Below, piece by piece: positions 49,784 to 62,442 of a DNA stretch of 64,000 nucleotides. The position numbers and the translations under genes are program-made. The notes under the pieces were generated by a model. That model ran no database searches. It was given only the letters and a program-made list of their open reading frames with translations, and was not told where the DNA came from. The stretch is taken from assembly GCA_039654915.1 (NCBI GenBank), contig CM077594.1, forward strand, positions 101,322,893 through 101,386,892, read 5' to 3'. The stretch is from Aquilaria yunnanensis (lineage: Eukaryota > Streptophyta > Magnoliopsida > Malvales > Thymelaeaceae). Each line of letters starts with the position of its first letter. The stretch's first letter is position 1.

Positions 49784-50230
49784 CTGGATCCTACCCTTCT
49801 ATGTCGGTACCCTAGCACACACTACAACCGACATTTTTATCAACCCACATTGCAAGTGGGCTAACATTGGGATCACACATAACTCATGTGCATGGCGGAA
49901 TAAAGCATCCATCAAGATCGATTGTGTTATCACTTGGATTACACACGACACACTCTGGATCCTATCCCTTTATGTTGGTACCTTAGCACACAGCACAACC
50001 GACATTTTATCAGCCCACATCAGGATCGAGTGGGCTAACGTTGGGATCACACATGACTCATGTGCGTGGCGGTATGAAGCACCCATTAAGATCGATTGGG
50101 TTGTCACCTGGATTACACACGACGCACGAGCACCATGACCTGGAGCCTTTACTGGGATCAAGTTGGTCGACATCAGGATCACGCATGACACAAAAGCATG
50201 GCGAAATGCAGTAGCCTTACATACCAAATT
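49784..50230 (+). repeat. 171-bp tandem duplication (two copies and a partial third)
   Basis: Copies begin ctggatccta at 49784 and 49955 and share tgggatcacacatgactcatgtgc-type text; a partial third follows from about 50143. The duplication lies in the 3' part of the CACTA element and was probably part of its Gly/Ser/Pro-rich coding region. Confidence 0.7.
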
Positions 50231-50939
50231 TATCCTGACTGTCTTAGTAGGATCAGCATGGAAGCCAAGTACTCAAGACTCAGCCTCAAGTGAACATGAT
50301 GTTGGGGCAACCAAGCAACAGACTCAGGATCCTGCGTCTTAGTATCTTACTTTGGATTACACCTACTTCCTTTAGTATTATTTTATGTAAATATATTCTA
50401 CTATGTCTGCTGTTATATTTTGGTATGTATGTTGACTTTTACATTTTGGTATATATGTTGATTTTTATATTAATCTAAATGTATTTAATTTAATTTTAAT
50501 TTCATTATTTAATTATTTTATTATCAATAATAAAAATAAGTTAATATTCATAACAATTTAATGTAAGTATCAATTAAATAAAAATTAAAATAAATAACTA
50601 ATTAAATTAAATAATATTAATTAAATAACAATTATATTAAATATTAATGTATTTTGTTTAAAATATTAAAGTATTAGTGCAGCAATTGACCATGGCAGTT
50701 GCTAATGTCTCAATTGAATAGGCTAATCACAATGTTTAGGGAAACCCACAATCTTCTCGACTAATTCTTTACTGACTACTTCAGCCTCTTTTAGCAGTCA
50801 AGATTCAACCGTGGAAAATTTGCGACTTGAAAAATTGTGATTGCATTGGGCAGTTGCAAGTCAGTTGCTTCTAGCCCATATAGTGACTGAAACGCGACTA
50901 GATTTTCAATTGCAATTTTTCAGATCTATTATAGCGATT

Positions 50940-51676
50940 ATTGTTATATAATTGATTTATTTTCTTTCTAAGAATTTTAGGCATACGAAATTTTATTTGG
51001 ATTGAAATATTTTTTATTTTTGTAAAAATTAAAACCTAAAGTATGATCATATTTTTTTTTACTTATTTATAATTGTTTTAGATAAAAAAAATATTGCCTT
51101 ATAGGAAAATATAAAACCCAGTCATACCAAATTGAATTGAACTGATTTTTATAAGGTTTGGGTTGTCACCGAATTTAAGAGTATGTAGATAGGGTTGGGT
51201 TGTGAATTGAGAAATTCGGTCAATGATGCAAGTAGGGTCGGGTTGAGTTGAAAAATGGTCATACCTAACTCGTGAACACTCTTACAAGTACCCTAACGCT
51301 TAAAAAACACAAAAGAAAAGAAAAGGAAATAGCAAGCGATAATTTGGGCCAATTAAACGTGGGCTTCAAAACCAGAACACGCTGTACTTCTTGTGATTTT
51401 GCAGAGTTCAGTCCAACAGCTGTTCACTACAAAGGTAAAATTCGGTCCTAACAATTACTGGGACAACTCTATTTGGACTTATATTAGTTCGGAAAGGGCC
51501 GAAAGTCCATGGTACACTTAAATAAAATTTATAGTTTTAGTTAAACTTTTAATAAATAATTTTGAAATTAAATTGTCTGAAACTGTTGCATATATTCCTA
51601 TTAGGATTGGAGGAAATATATTCCACTATTTATTTGTCCATAACTCACCCCTTCTCTAGAAACAAAAATTCTACGT
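50940..51676. other. Intergenic spacer, no gene seen
   Basis: AT-rich, with hAT-type text around 51150-51290 (gggttgggttgtgaattg, gtagggtcgggttgag) that may be an old insertion. No gene. Confidence 0.35.
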
Positions 51677-51685
51677 ACATGTGAG

Positions 51686-53075
51686 GGGTAAATTTCATTT
51701 ATGGTAAAGAACATTTTTGTATTGTCCTAAACAGGTTTTTATGATTTATTTTGTCATCTTAAATTTTTTAATCTCATTATTTTTGTTCTAAATGTGGTCT
51801 TTCTGTCAATTTCACCGTTAACTTTAACAAAACTTCTATGGCAAATGCCAGCTCTAGTACATATATTTTTCACCCTTTATGCCCAGATCCCTAATCTGTT
51901 CCCTCTGACGCTGCCACCTTTGCGACTTGTACCAACCTCCTTCTTGCTTCAATCTCACACCCGATGCAGCCACTTGTTCGCAATCCGTCAGTTTTGATGC
52001 CGAATCTCGTCGCTGCCACTACTCCTAGCCGGCCGTTGTTTTTCTTCGCCTCCCCACCTTTAAAAAACATTGCCTGTTGTGAAATTCTGCTCGGCCTTTA
52101 GAAACACCTATACCGACAGAGAAATCAAACATGGCCCCTGTTTCAATACCTGGGCAACCACAATCGAAACCTGACTTTCTTAATAGAAACAATTTTAAAT
52201 TAAATTAAATTTTACATGACTTAATTGAAATTGCTCATAAGATGTGACGAATCTGTTGAACCACCCAAGGAAGGCCATCGAAGCCCAAATTGACACCCAA
52301 ATCGGAGCGAGAAAGATGGGGCGAGAAATTGTTAGGGACCACTGAGAGCGAAGCTTCCAGATCAACGCCTTCTCCGTCAACATTACCCATTTGCAGGCAT
52401 CACAAACCAGCACATGAGCCCCGGAAGCAACCTCTGGCACACCATAAGCGGCACACGTCTCTTCCCCATGAAGATGAATCTAAACTCTGCCTAGCGGTTC
52501 CCAGCGGTGGTGGAGTTGGAGTGGTTGTGGATGGCACGAACAATCTCGAAGGAATCAGTGTGGATCTGGTTAGGATAGGATAGGGTTTCGGCAAAGGAGA
52601 AAGAGTCACGACTTGGAATCGCCAAGTTCCATTTTTTGGTTTTTTTTTAATCCGGGTCGGGGTTTCATCTCAGGGGGAGTAAGAGAATGACATTAACATC
52701 ACTCCCATTCTTTTTGTGCCTTTTCTGGTATTTATGTTATTTGGTAAGAAACGATAAAGAGAATGGAAGTGGGAGGAATGACGGCTTGGGTTCTGGGAGT
52801 GGAAGAGAGAAAGGCGGTGGGAGATGTCGAGATGGTAGTTGAAGTGTGGGTTTTAATAGCTTGTAGGTGCTTCGAGAGAGAGGAAGAAAAAGTAGGGACA
52901 AAAGTTGGCATTCTCACTGAGATTCCGTTAAAGTTAACCAGGAAATTAACGGAAGGACCACATTTGATTTGAGGCAAAAATAGAAAAATTAGGGATTTTA
53001 AAAGGACGAAATGAATGTTAGGGATCCGTTTAAAATAATACAAAAAGGTTAGGGACCAAAAATAAAATTTATCCT
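51686..53075. mobile_element. Mutator-like element with about 150-bp inverted repeats
   Basis: The left end GGGTAAATTTCATTTATGG and the reversed right end AGGATAAATTTTATTTTTGG begin inverted arms that stay alignable for about 150 bp. The flanks acatgtgag (51677-51685) and gcatgtggg (53076-53084) are a 9-bp target duplication with two mismatches, the Mutator hallmark. The interior is GC-richer than the arms, with short frames on both strands and no transposase. Confidence 0.65.
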
Positions 53076-53299
53076 GCATGTGGGCTGGTAGGCAACATCG
53101 TTCTTACCTTCTCAGTTCTCTCACATCTTCGCCCGGACACTGTGCCACGTGCTCCCCTCTTTTTGTGTCAAGCAATCAGACGCTTTAGACAACATGATCC
53201 ATAAGAGTGGCAAAAACAGTTAATAAGTTAAAGTCTCAGGGGCTTTTAATTTCACTACAAAAAATTTTCATGGGTCCAACAGCCTTACGTCTTCCGAGC

Positions 53300-55255
53300 G
53301 GGGAACCAAGAAGCTCTTCCTACTCTTGTTTTTTTTTCTTCTTTTTTTGTAATCAGAATATTGTTTAATTTTTAATACAAGATATTTATCTGTTATATAT
53401 TTTCCTTGTCTATATTTTTTAATGGTAATGTCGGATGTTGCTAAATGAATTTAGTAATTTTCTTCAGTGAGAATACGTATATGGTAGGCAATAACAATAA
53501 AATAACTTGCTTTTAATATCCTTGATAGTATTACACAAGTGTTTCTCCAGTGTTCCAGTAGGAATTTGAGAGTTATTTATTTATTTATTTTATGTTTTGT
53601 ATTAGAAAGTATATACTCGCTGTTCCTAAAAAATGCAAAATATATAATTTTGGATTTTTATATTTGTTACACGTTCTATTAGAAAATATATGCTCTCCAT
53701 CTTAAAAAGGATTGATAATTACAATTTGCATCCTAAGTTTTAGGTGAATTTATACTTTGCCTTTCTTGTTTTTAAAATATACACATTGTCCTCTACCTTT
53801 TTAATACAGTCTGACATTATGGTAGCCATCTTTCAGTAATTTCAATCTGTATGATATTTATTTTACAATTGATAGACATTTCAAATTATCAGTTTTTTCC
53901 TTTCTGAATGCCTTTTAATTTTTAAAAAAGTATTTTTTAAAAGTCTATTAATTATAAAAAAATATTATATACATTGAAATTATTTGAAGATGACAACCAT
54001 ACAGTCTAAATTAAGATTTCAAAAATTATTATTGTATTGTATTAAAAAGGCTGGGGCTAAAGTGTAAAGGAAAATATAATTTCACTTAAACCTCAATGAG
54101 CAAATTGTAATTAACCCTAAAAAGAATTCAACATGTACTATTTGAACAATCCCAAAATCCTTATTACATTTATGTACTTAGTAAGCTTTTTACAATTAAA
54201 TTATCATACTGCATTCTTTTCAAGTCTTACTTTAAAATTAAATTAGTCTCTTTTTGCCAAAAATTACAACTTGGTCCTTATGCTTTCCAAAAAATTTCAT
54301 TAGACCTTATATTTTTAAAATTTATAAAGAAGATCATGATTTTTTAAAAAAATATTTCAAACAAGTCACTAAAATTGTTAAGAGCAGTTCAATCACTGAC
54401 ATTTTCAAAGGTAGAAGGGGGATTTCATAAGATTTATATACCTTAATATCCATAGCTATAGAAATATTATGACTTTTCGGAATGGATGGAGTATTACCTA
54501 CCATTTGATTTTAAATTTTATGTTCGACCTAAGGAAAGATTAAAGACCAGGTTGGACCTAATCTATGGACTTGTTTTGTTGTCTTTTATTTTCCATATTA
54601 GCATGGATTCCTTCATAGATTGATTTAATTTTTGGATGGACCTAACCAAAGCATAAGGACGAAGTTGCAATTTTCAGAAAAAAAAAAAAACAAAGACTAA
54701 ATTTTAACCTTAAAGTAAGAGTTGAAAGGAAGGTAATATGGTACAGGGATTGTAAAAAGCTTAATTCAAAATACCTTATTTTTATTTTTAGATTTTTTTT
54801 TCATAATCAATTTCAATTAAAAGTCAATATTATGTAAGCGCAACAATTTTTATGAGGTTATTATTTTTTATAAAATTTTTCTTTTTCAAGGCATAAAAAA
54901 TGAAAAATCACAATAGCATATGTTATATTTTAAAAAATGGTGTGTATATACTTTCTAATAGAAAATGGAATAAAAATTTATAAAAAAAAAACTCACACAT
55001 TCCTGCTAGAACACTGAAGAAACGCTTGTGTAATATTTTCAAGGATATAAAAAATATTATCAAGGATATTAAAAGTAAAATACGGAAACTTATTGTTGTT
55101 GCCTACTGTGTACTTTTTCTCAGTGAAGCAATTTACTAAATCTATTTAGCAACATCCTTCATTTTCATTAAAAAATATGAATAAGGAAAATAACAAATGA
55201 ATATCTTGCATTAAAAAGTAAAGAAGAATAGGAAACTGCTTCTGGCTTGTGGGCC
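53300..55255. mobile_element. Element with about 300-bp terminal inverted repeats
   Basis: The left arm (53310-53620; landmarks ggatgttgctaaatgaattt, taatatccttgatagta, cacaagtgtttct) is repeated in reverse at 54940-55242 with the same landmarks in the same order. The outer ends begin GAAGC on both sides. The interior (53.7-54.9 kb) is AT-rich without a frame. Long arms suggest a Mutator-like element; I found no sure target duplication. Confidence 0.65.
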
Positions 55256-55286
55256 CACAAAATAACAAATGAATATTTTGCATTAA

Positions 55287-56222
55287 AAAACCATTTATAT
55301 TTTAACTCGACCCAAATCAGCTACTTATACTTTTTATGACTCAAATAAATCATCAACGTTATGTAAATGACTAAATAAACCATTAACATTATTCAAATGA
55401 CTCAATTAACCCACTACACTTTAAAATTTAAATAAAAATTACAAAACTCAACACATTTTTTTTTATTTTTGGTATAATTGATACTTTTAGTTTAAAATAG
55501 TTCAAATATGCTACTTTCATAGTAGTGAAAAACCTGTTAATATTTTGATCAATCGTGGATTATTCTCTCTCTTTCTAGACTCCAGAGTCAATATCTCAAA
55601 CCTTATTATCAACCATTCTCTCAATCATTAGACACATTATATTTCACATCAACAATAGTACTGGATCTCAAGGAATGAGAAAACAGGCTAAAAGTTAAAG
55701 CTATTTCTATAGAGAGTGGTGGTGGCTGAGTATTATAACTTTTATCTCATTTTGGTAAAAGAAGGAATATATTAAAAATATATCATATTTTAATAGAAGA
55801 TAAAAATAATAAAATGAATCAGTAAGTTTATCGATTTTCTTCGTAAAAAAAAAACAACAAAATAAACCTCCAATATTTCCAGTTTTATCCACGAAATACT
55901 AACTTGGTCTCCGTAAAAGGTTGAACAAAATATTAAATTTAACAGAGAATAAATAATTTGACTCATTTAAAAATATAAGTACATTATTCGGCCAAAAAAT
56001 AAACATAATTAAGTGGCCTAATCGGGCCAACAAAAATTTTTAGTGATTTATTCATTATTTTTTGCCTTTGAATAAACGGAATATCTCATCAAAAAACAGA
56101 ATATTTGAATAACTTGTCATCAAATGGGCGATTTGAGCTAACTCAATAACATCAATAGTTTATTTAGTCAAAAAAAGCATTCGTAGCTAAATCAGGTCAA
56201 ATGAAAATATAAGTGGTTAATT
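55287..56222. mobile_element. Element with about 100-bp inverted repeats
   Basis: The left arm (ccatttatattttaactcg, then aaatcagctacttatac and gactaaataaacc) pairs with the reversed right arm (ccacttatattttcatttg, then atttagctacgaatgc and gactaaataaact). No coding sequence. It directly follows the element ending near 55255. Confidence 0.55.
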
Positions 56223-56334
56223 GTTATTTTTTCCTACTCAAAATCATTTTACAAGTTTTTGAGGGCTGAGAAATACGCTCCGGGCATCCAATGTCCAGGT
56301 TATTAGGCTTACCCGCATGTACTTGCAAGTTTAT

Positions 56335-56486
56335 GGGCCCGTTTGGGAACAGCTTTTGTAATCAGCGTTAGAGTTTTGAATAATTTATTTAATGGTTGTG
56401 ATAAAAATGCTGAAGCTAAAAGCTACCATTGGATAGTTTTTTCAAAACTCTAACGCTAATCGCTGACGCTAATGCCAAACGGAGCC
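56335..56486. mobile_element. Short MITE (GGGCCCGTTTGG ends)
   Basis: The left end GGGCCCGTTTGGGAACAGC and the reversed right end GGCTCCGTTTGGCATTAGC are inverted. Inner arms also pair (gcgttagagttttgaa with ttcaaaactctaacgc), so the 152-bp sequence could fold into a hairpin. Flanking tat on each side may be the target duplication. PIF/Harbinger-like or hAT-like. Confidence 0.65.
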
Positions 56487-56679
56487 TATATATGTATGCA
56501 GAAACATGAGGTGTTCTTTATACATGCAAAAACAATATTTACAAAAATACCTAAGCAACTTTCCATAAAAAGTATGTCCTTTTTAATATTTATCCAGAAT
56601 AGTATGGAGGTTGGGAATTAAAGAAAAAGATCAAATGCAATGCTTTTGAGGAAGTTTCATAAAATATTCTTGGTATCCT

Positions 56680-57870
56680 TAAACTTAGGTACTTAGACTT
56701 AACCGTGTGTATTTCAAGCGTACACTTGCGCATTGGCTTGGCCCAATCTAACCAAGGACCGGCATAGGTCAAATCTAGGCCAGGCAGCAAAGATAAAGCC
56801 TAATTAATTATCGGCCATTTATGGTCTTGAGAAATGTAAAATGAAGCCTGACCTAAGACCTGGTCGGACCAGCTTGGCCAGTCTGAGCCGGGTTGGGCGT
56901 TGAGGTTGAAAAGCAATGGCCAGCTGATTCAAAAAGGAAAAATTGCAACATAAGGACCTAGCCAGCTGCCAATGTCTCTTTTAACCCAAAACATTTTCTA
57001 CCCCCATCCAACTCCCATAAGTGGCTAGTGTTTTCAGGGTATTTTGGTCTAAAATTTTTTTTGTCACTCCTATAAATAGAGGGTCCCATTTCCTTACTTC
57101 TTTACACCAACACCTATAATCTTCTCTCTATATCGACTAGATTCTCTGCAATTCTCTTCAAGCTCTCCGCCATTGTTCTTAATATCTCCTTAATCTCCCT
57201 TCATTTCTCTTAATTTTTCTTTCTCAATTATTTGCATCAAATCAATGGCATTAGGGAGGAGTACTAGCTCTGCACCTGCCAAACACTCCTCCAATTTTGT
57301 CCATCATTGCAAATGAGGTTTTAGTGGTATTGGTCTCCACCGTCGCATTCAAGTCCTCTTTCAATGCAAACAAATGAGTCATTTTAGAGAAAATGGCAAA
57401 GTTGACTCTAAAAGCAGTTGGGGTTTGCGTGTACAACCGTGATTAAGGTCTTGATGCCTTAAGAAAATAAGACAAAAAAAGTTCAGATAATGAGGTGCAA
57501 GATGATGACAATGATTCCACATCCTAGGTTTTTCTTTTCAATTTTTAGTATATATTTAATCTGATTATGCTATTTAGCACATATCATATATTTTATTTTT
57601 AGCTCTTTTATAACGTTTCACCATTTTCTCATGTAAAAGCCCGTTCTAAGTTATTTGTAAGTGCCGCTTGAATTTTTATTAATAAAAGTTACATCGGTGA
57701 TGGTATTTTTCTCTAAAATCACAATTTCCAAATAATTTTAAAAAGATAAACAAATAAAAAAAAAGTCCGACCTAAACCCAGCACAAATTTTGCATATACC
57801 ATACCCAACCAGTTAAGCCAATCCCAAGCCGATCAGGCTCACCATGCACCACTACTTGCACATATGCTTA
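56680..57870 (+). mobile_element. Decayed hAT-like element with promoter and truncated frame
   Basis: GC-richer subterminal text (gcttggcccaatc at left, ccaatcccaagccgatcagg at right) resembles a hAT element. Inside are TATAAATA at 57071-57078, a pyrimidine-rich leader, and an ATG at 57245 opening a frame of only 23 codons (MALGRSTSSAPAKHS). It looks like a transposase gene cut down to its start and perhaps its end. The element ends are not proven. Confidence 0.35.
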
Positions 57871-58712
57871 ACATCATCAACAACTCACAATTATTTCATA
57901 TTCATATAAGTGTTTGTCAATCAAAATATTCGAAAAGGAGACAAGTGGGGTTATATATCTTAGATATATATATCCAAAATCATACACCATCATTTTTTGT
58001 AGAGTAAAGCATGAATAATTGAATAAATTTCACTTTTCCAAAAGATTATATAATTAATTCATTCATTGGAGAGACTTAGAGAGTTGATCAAATTTCACTT
58101 TTTCAAAAGATTATATAATTAATTCATTCATTGGAGAGACTTAGAGAGTTGATCATAACTATCAATAAGGATACAATTATAGCTCCACTCACGTACAACT
58201 TTTTGTCCCGTAATCTTTTAGTGATGATCTGATCGCGCGTGCTTCTGGTTTGTGAATCAATTTACTATTCAAGTTTCCAAAATAAATATCTTCTACCTCT
58301 GAATTACATAAAACATTTAGAAAATGAAAAAAGTGTTACTTTTTAAAATTTAAATAAGTTAAAATGTAATAAAAATGGTAATTGAGAGCGCGGAGAGGGA
58401 GTGTCGACGCAAAATATAGAAGTATTATGTAACTAAGTCTACACTCATACCACACCCTTAAAAATTTAAATGCATGGGATAAGACGAAATAATCAAGCCA
58501 TAAATATCATTAATAATCCATTAATAATTCTTCCACTTCCAGTTTTGCATGTATTTTTTGTTATTTTATTAAAAAACACCCCCAACCATAAACATTTCAG
58601 AAGCAATGCAATTAAAAGGAAAAAACACAGCAGAAACAAGTGGAAGGAAAAAAGGTAAAAAAAAAAATATGGGTCGGGGGACTGCTTGGTACTGGAGCAA
58701 TATTGTAAAACT
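57871..58712. other. Spacer downstream of the chitinase gene
   Basis: AT-rich, with one tandem duplication (58025-58154). The part next to 58712 should be the 3' UTR of the chitinase gene. No gene is seen. Confidence 0.4.
58025..58154. repeat. 65-bp tandem duplication
   Basis: Two copies (58025-58089 and 58090-58154), each starting aaatttcactttt and ending agagagttgatc, differ at a single base. The duplication is recent or conserved by conversion. Confidence 0.9.
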
Positions 58713-59657
58713 TCAGCAGGTAAGGTTATCCCCCGGAGCAACACCAAGCTGGCTACAGTATTGAGTATAGTATTGGACCCGTCTCTGGACGGTGGCAGTG
58801 TTGGCGCCGTCGCACTCAAGGGCGCCGTTGATGGCTCGTATCGTGGCTCCGAACCCTTGGCTTATCACGGGCTGGACACTGTTCACCCAATACCATAAGG
58901 CCGTCTTGAACGAGACGACGGGATCGTTTGCGACCGTTTCGGGTGCGTTTAAGCCATCGAATCCGATGCTTTCTCCGGCGGGGCCGTAGTTGAAGTTCCA
59001 TGATAGTTGGATAGGTCCACGGCCGTAGTAGCCCTTGCTAGGGTTGCATGGATATTGTGTGTTAGTCTCGTCACAGTAGTCCTTTGAAGGCCCGTCAATC
59101 TCTTCTATGTAACAAAAATCTGCAAAACATAACAAACGCATTAGAATTACAAATCCATGCGATGTATATAATATATATACAACCAAGTGAACAGATCAAA
59201 TTCAAACTTATAGTACAAAAGATCGATCGAAGTTTTAAAACTTACGGCCAGTCTCATGTGTAACGTGAGCGAAGAACGCAGCGATTTCACGCTTAGAATC
59301 ATCAGCGGAGCCGATCCTTCCGAACTGGGAGTAGGAATTAAGTGCATCGAGAAAAGCAGCTCTGGAGTAGAAACCCTTTCCCGCGCAGCTATTGTCTGCC
59401 TGATCCAAAATCCCGTTGAAGAAGTCATCGGTGACTATGTCAGCCACTACGACGTCGTTTGTACTAGGGGCTGCGTTACAAGGGCCTTCCTGGCAGCCGG
59501 TGCCGCAGTAGTCCTCGGTGGTGCCGCAGTAGCCCCAGCGGCTGCAGCACTCGTTGGCAGCGCAGCCGCAGTTTTGAGCTGCTGCGTGGCGGGGAGCTGT
59601 GGCAGCGATGAGGATTCCGGCAAGGAGAAGGGTTACTAGGTTTTTGGGGGAAGCCAT
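58713..59657 (-). CDS. Class IV chitinase (GH19, with hevein-type chitin-binding domain)
   Basis: It encodes a secreted endochitinase that hydrolyses chitin in fungal walls. Two exons (59657-59246 and 59119-58713) join through a GT-AG intron to 819 nt, or 272 residues, the usual size for class IV. In order: a signal peptide (about 1-27, cut before QNCG); a hevein domain (28-60) with eight cysteines and the [13 protein letters not shown] binding-site pattern; a short hinge; and the GH19 domain. The catalytic Glu sits in HVTHETGHFC (Glu135), with the second acid in YIEEIDG (143/144). The substrate-site block [16 protein letters not shown] follows. The compact catalytic domain, lacking loops of class I, and the absence of a vacuolar tail support class IV and an apoplastic location. 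The intron position after HETG is in frame. The gene looks intact. Confidence 0.95.
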
Positions 59658-59696
59658 TTTTGTTTCGATGGGAAATATTGTTGGTGGGAGGACTTG

Positions 59697-59704
59697 TTTA
59701 TATA
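59697..59704 (-). promoter_or_regulatory. TATA box of the chitinase gene
   Basis: The - strand reads TATATAAA about 40 bp before the ATG, which is close for a plant gene but consistent with a very short leader. Confidence 0.55.
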
Positions 59705-59812
59705 GAAGAATGGTGGCTTGCTGTTTATCTGCAAGGTCTGTCGGTCATACAAACATGTTGATTAGTGGGCGTGGAGCGTGTCTAGATAGAATACGGAGAA
59801 TAATGTTTTTGG

Positions 59813-59825
59813 TTGACCATTGACT
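59813..59825 (-). promoter_or_regulatory. Paired W-box core sites upstream of the chitinase gene
   Basis: TTGACC (59813-59818) and TTGACT (59820-59825), read on the + strand, lie about 155-170 bp before the ATG. Both are WRKY-factor core sites, and paired W-boxes are usual in pathogen-induced promoters. Function is inferred from the motif and the gene. Confidence 0.5.
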
Positions 59826-59829
59826 TGGC

Positions 59830-62442
59830 ATTTGGCAAAGCCACTGACGCGTCTGCCCTGTTTTGCAAGAAATTTATTGGTCAGCCATTAATTATCAGCC
59901 TTCTTTTATACCAAGTATTATGCTTTTTGTAAAAGTGAGAAATTAAGGAAAATATTTTCTTCGCCTTTTCTTGGTACGATCCAACTCGTTTTATAGTCAA
60001 TTGATGTATTATTATGTACTATTACTCTTATATAGGGTGATTTTTTTTAATAGAAATTACCAATATATATATTAAGCCTTAATTATACTTTAAAGTCTGA
60101 TAATTAAAGAAGTGATTTCAAACTAACTATCTTTTTTATAATTTTTTTCTCAATTTCGTACATGCTTTTTATAAAAACAATATTCTAACATTAGTTTCTA
60201 AATTTCTTAAAGTGTAAGATTTCAATAAATTGATAATTTGGATAAATAATCACTTAATATAAAAACAAGTAATGCACAATGACCTGTCAATCTTAATTCA
60301 AAATGAATTAGTCTCAAGTCTCTTTCCTTTTTCCTTTTTAGTGATGTAGTTGAAAGTCAAAATATCCACACAAAAAAAAAAAAAGAGAGAAATTAGAGAT
60401 GAAATGCATGGTTGCACACATGAGTTAAAAAATTCGTTAATTAATCAAATGAATCAACTTTAAGTTTTGGATTGTACACCCAGTTTATTTTAATTTAAGT
60501 CAGTTGACTTTTTTATTCGTAATTATGTCATTTTTATTTGTAATTAATTTTAATTAAAATTTAATATTATATAGTTACAATAATTCATTAAAAATATAAT
60601 TTTTATAATTTTACTAAATTTTTATGAATTTTTCTAGTTTAATACATTAAAAAAAATTATAAGAATTTAACAATATCATAAAAATTTACTTTCAAATGGA
60701 TTATTGCATTCATATGATATTAGCTTTCAAATGAAATTGGTTTCAAGTAAAAAATATATAAAAGTGAAAATATGACTCCTTATTGTAAGCATTTTCCTCG
60801 AGACCTCATATATATTAGTATGTATCAAGAAAGAGATTAAGACAGCCATAATACAGATCATCTGACTCCTTATCGTACGTTCGTTATATGGAATAGATAT
60901 CGTATAATGATGTGGAAGGAAGATTTTACTATAATACAAGAGGTGGAGTTGTTTGTACGGGGAAAAAAACCGAAGAAGAAGAATTAAGGTGGAGTTGAGT
61001 TTCTGTTACTTGTATTCAAGGGGTTATTTTGAACCTTGTTGACAGTATGTATAGACATTGTGATTGACCGCGCGCTGAGATAATCGGTGCAGCAATTGAC
61101 TTTCGAATAAAGTGGATCAAGTCAAGTTCCTACACCACATTGAGTTCTGGAACGTCGATTCCTCTTCCTTTTCTTTGGAAGAAATGGTCCACAATTTTTA
61201 TCCACTCTGTCTAAAGAACAAATCAAACTCAGTTTATCAGTAACTGCACTAGCTATTTGGTTATTGTAAATTAAGTTAAGACATTCGGCATGATTTTTAT
61301 TTTCACAAGAGCGATAGGCCACGTACCATTCCCTCCATTATGAATTTGATTGAAATTTCAATACTTAAATTTGACACTGATTTTATTTTCTTACACATTA
61401 CTACCAATGGGGATGGTTGAACCAAGTGTGCCGAGTGAGGTGGGATGGACCAGGAGCTCAACCTGTGATTAATGACGACTATTATTGCCCCCAAAGAGTG
61501 TCTCTAGGGACTTTGACAGTCAAATTAGCACTTTCTTTAAATATAGAGTAGCTAAAGTCTTTTTATAGTGAGAACATCGTATCTTAATAAGGTGTGGAGG
61601 TCCTTTATTTATACATATTGGGTGTCCACATCACGATCCTTTAGAAATGATTAATGTGAGGATTCTTCTTTGATCTTAGGAATCTCACTTTACTTAGTTA
61701 TCATCCCTTCATACAATTCCTTATTTGAGTACAAGCCCATGTCTCATGGGCCAGCTCCCTGTAGCAAGCCTGGCCCAAGTGACCAAACATGTTGAATCAA
61801 ACCCATTATGATATGACATATAAATCAAGAAATATCAAAATACAAATATTAAAGTAATAGTTTGAAAGTAATATCATTCAATAATTTATTAAACATAAAA
61901 ATATTACAAAAATTTTAGATAAATTTAAATAAAATATGTTGCAACTTGCAACAATAGAAGATTGATAGGGTAGTATCCCTCTTAATAGCTGTTCAAGGGC
62001 ACGATTCGAGTCGGCGGAAAATTAACAAAAGTTGGTTGGTGCTTCTAGATCTTTTTTCTTTTTATCGTATGTTTTGGGTCTTTAAGTTAACCTGACCTGA
62101 CGCATTGTATGAACGTATTGAGCGAAGAAACCTTTTTTTTTTTAACTTTTGCGATCAGAAAAAGGAATATTGAAGATAAAATGGCTAAATGACTTGATCC
62201 CCCTGTAAGGTAGAGACTAAGTCAAACCAAGACCCGATAATCGACGAGAAGAGAATTCTGTTGCAGCTAATAATTCATTTGGCTGGTGCGAGACCTTGTG
62301 TTGTGTCTTTGATGTAGTTGGAATGTACAAGTGGTGACAGCAAACAAATAAGGCATCCTCCCAAAAGAACTCCATGTCTCTTCTCATGTAACTGAATATT
62401 CTCTTCACATCCCCATGCTTTCTTTACATTGTGTGGTGTATC
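59830..62442. other. Intergenic stretch, no gene seen
   Basis: AT-rich DNA with random short frames. The region 61500-61800 (ctaggaatctcacttt-like text, catgtctcatgggcc) may be an LTR fragment, but no pair is present. No RNA gene is recognised. Confidence 0.35.

Larger units (their letters stand above)
44039..50936 (+). mobile_element. Decayed CACTA (En/Spm-type) DNA transposon
   Basis: The left end CACCACAAAACAAATAAG and the reversed right end CGCTATAATAGATCTGAAAA are diverged forms of the CACTA terminus. Both sides are flanked by att (44036-44038 and 50937-50939), the 3-bp target duplication of this superfamily. Subterminal zones (44070-44290 and 50690-50925) hold many short direct and inverted motifs of the type TCAGTCGC / GCGACTGA / GCAGTTGC, as in CACTA elements. 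Inside are transposase remains on the + strand (48.4-49.7 kb), a TTTAGGG-rich stretch and other repeats. Length is 6.9 kb. Many stops make it inactive. Confidence 0.6.

Noticed and set aside
49728..50227. Frames of 85-136 codons on both strands
   Set aside because: They arise from the 171-bp duplication within the decayed CACTA element and match no known protein.
58792..59639. Three + strand frames of 65-127 codons
   Set aside because: Antisense shadows of the chitinase exons.
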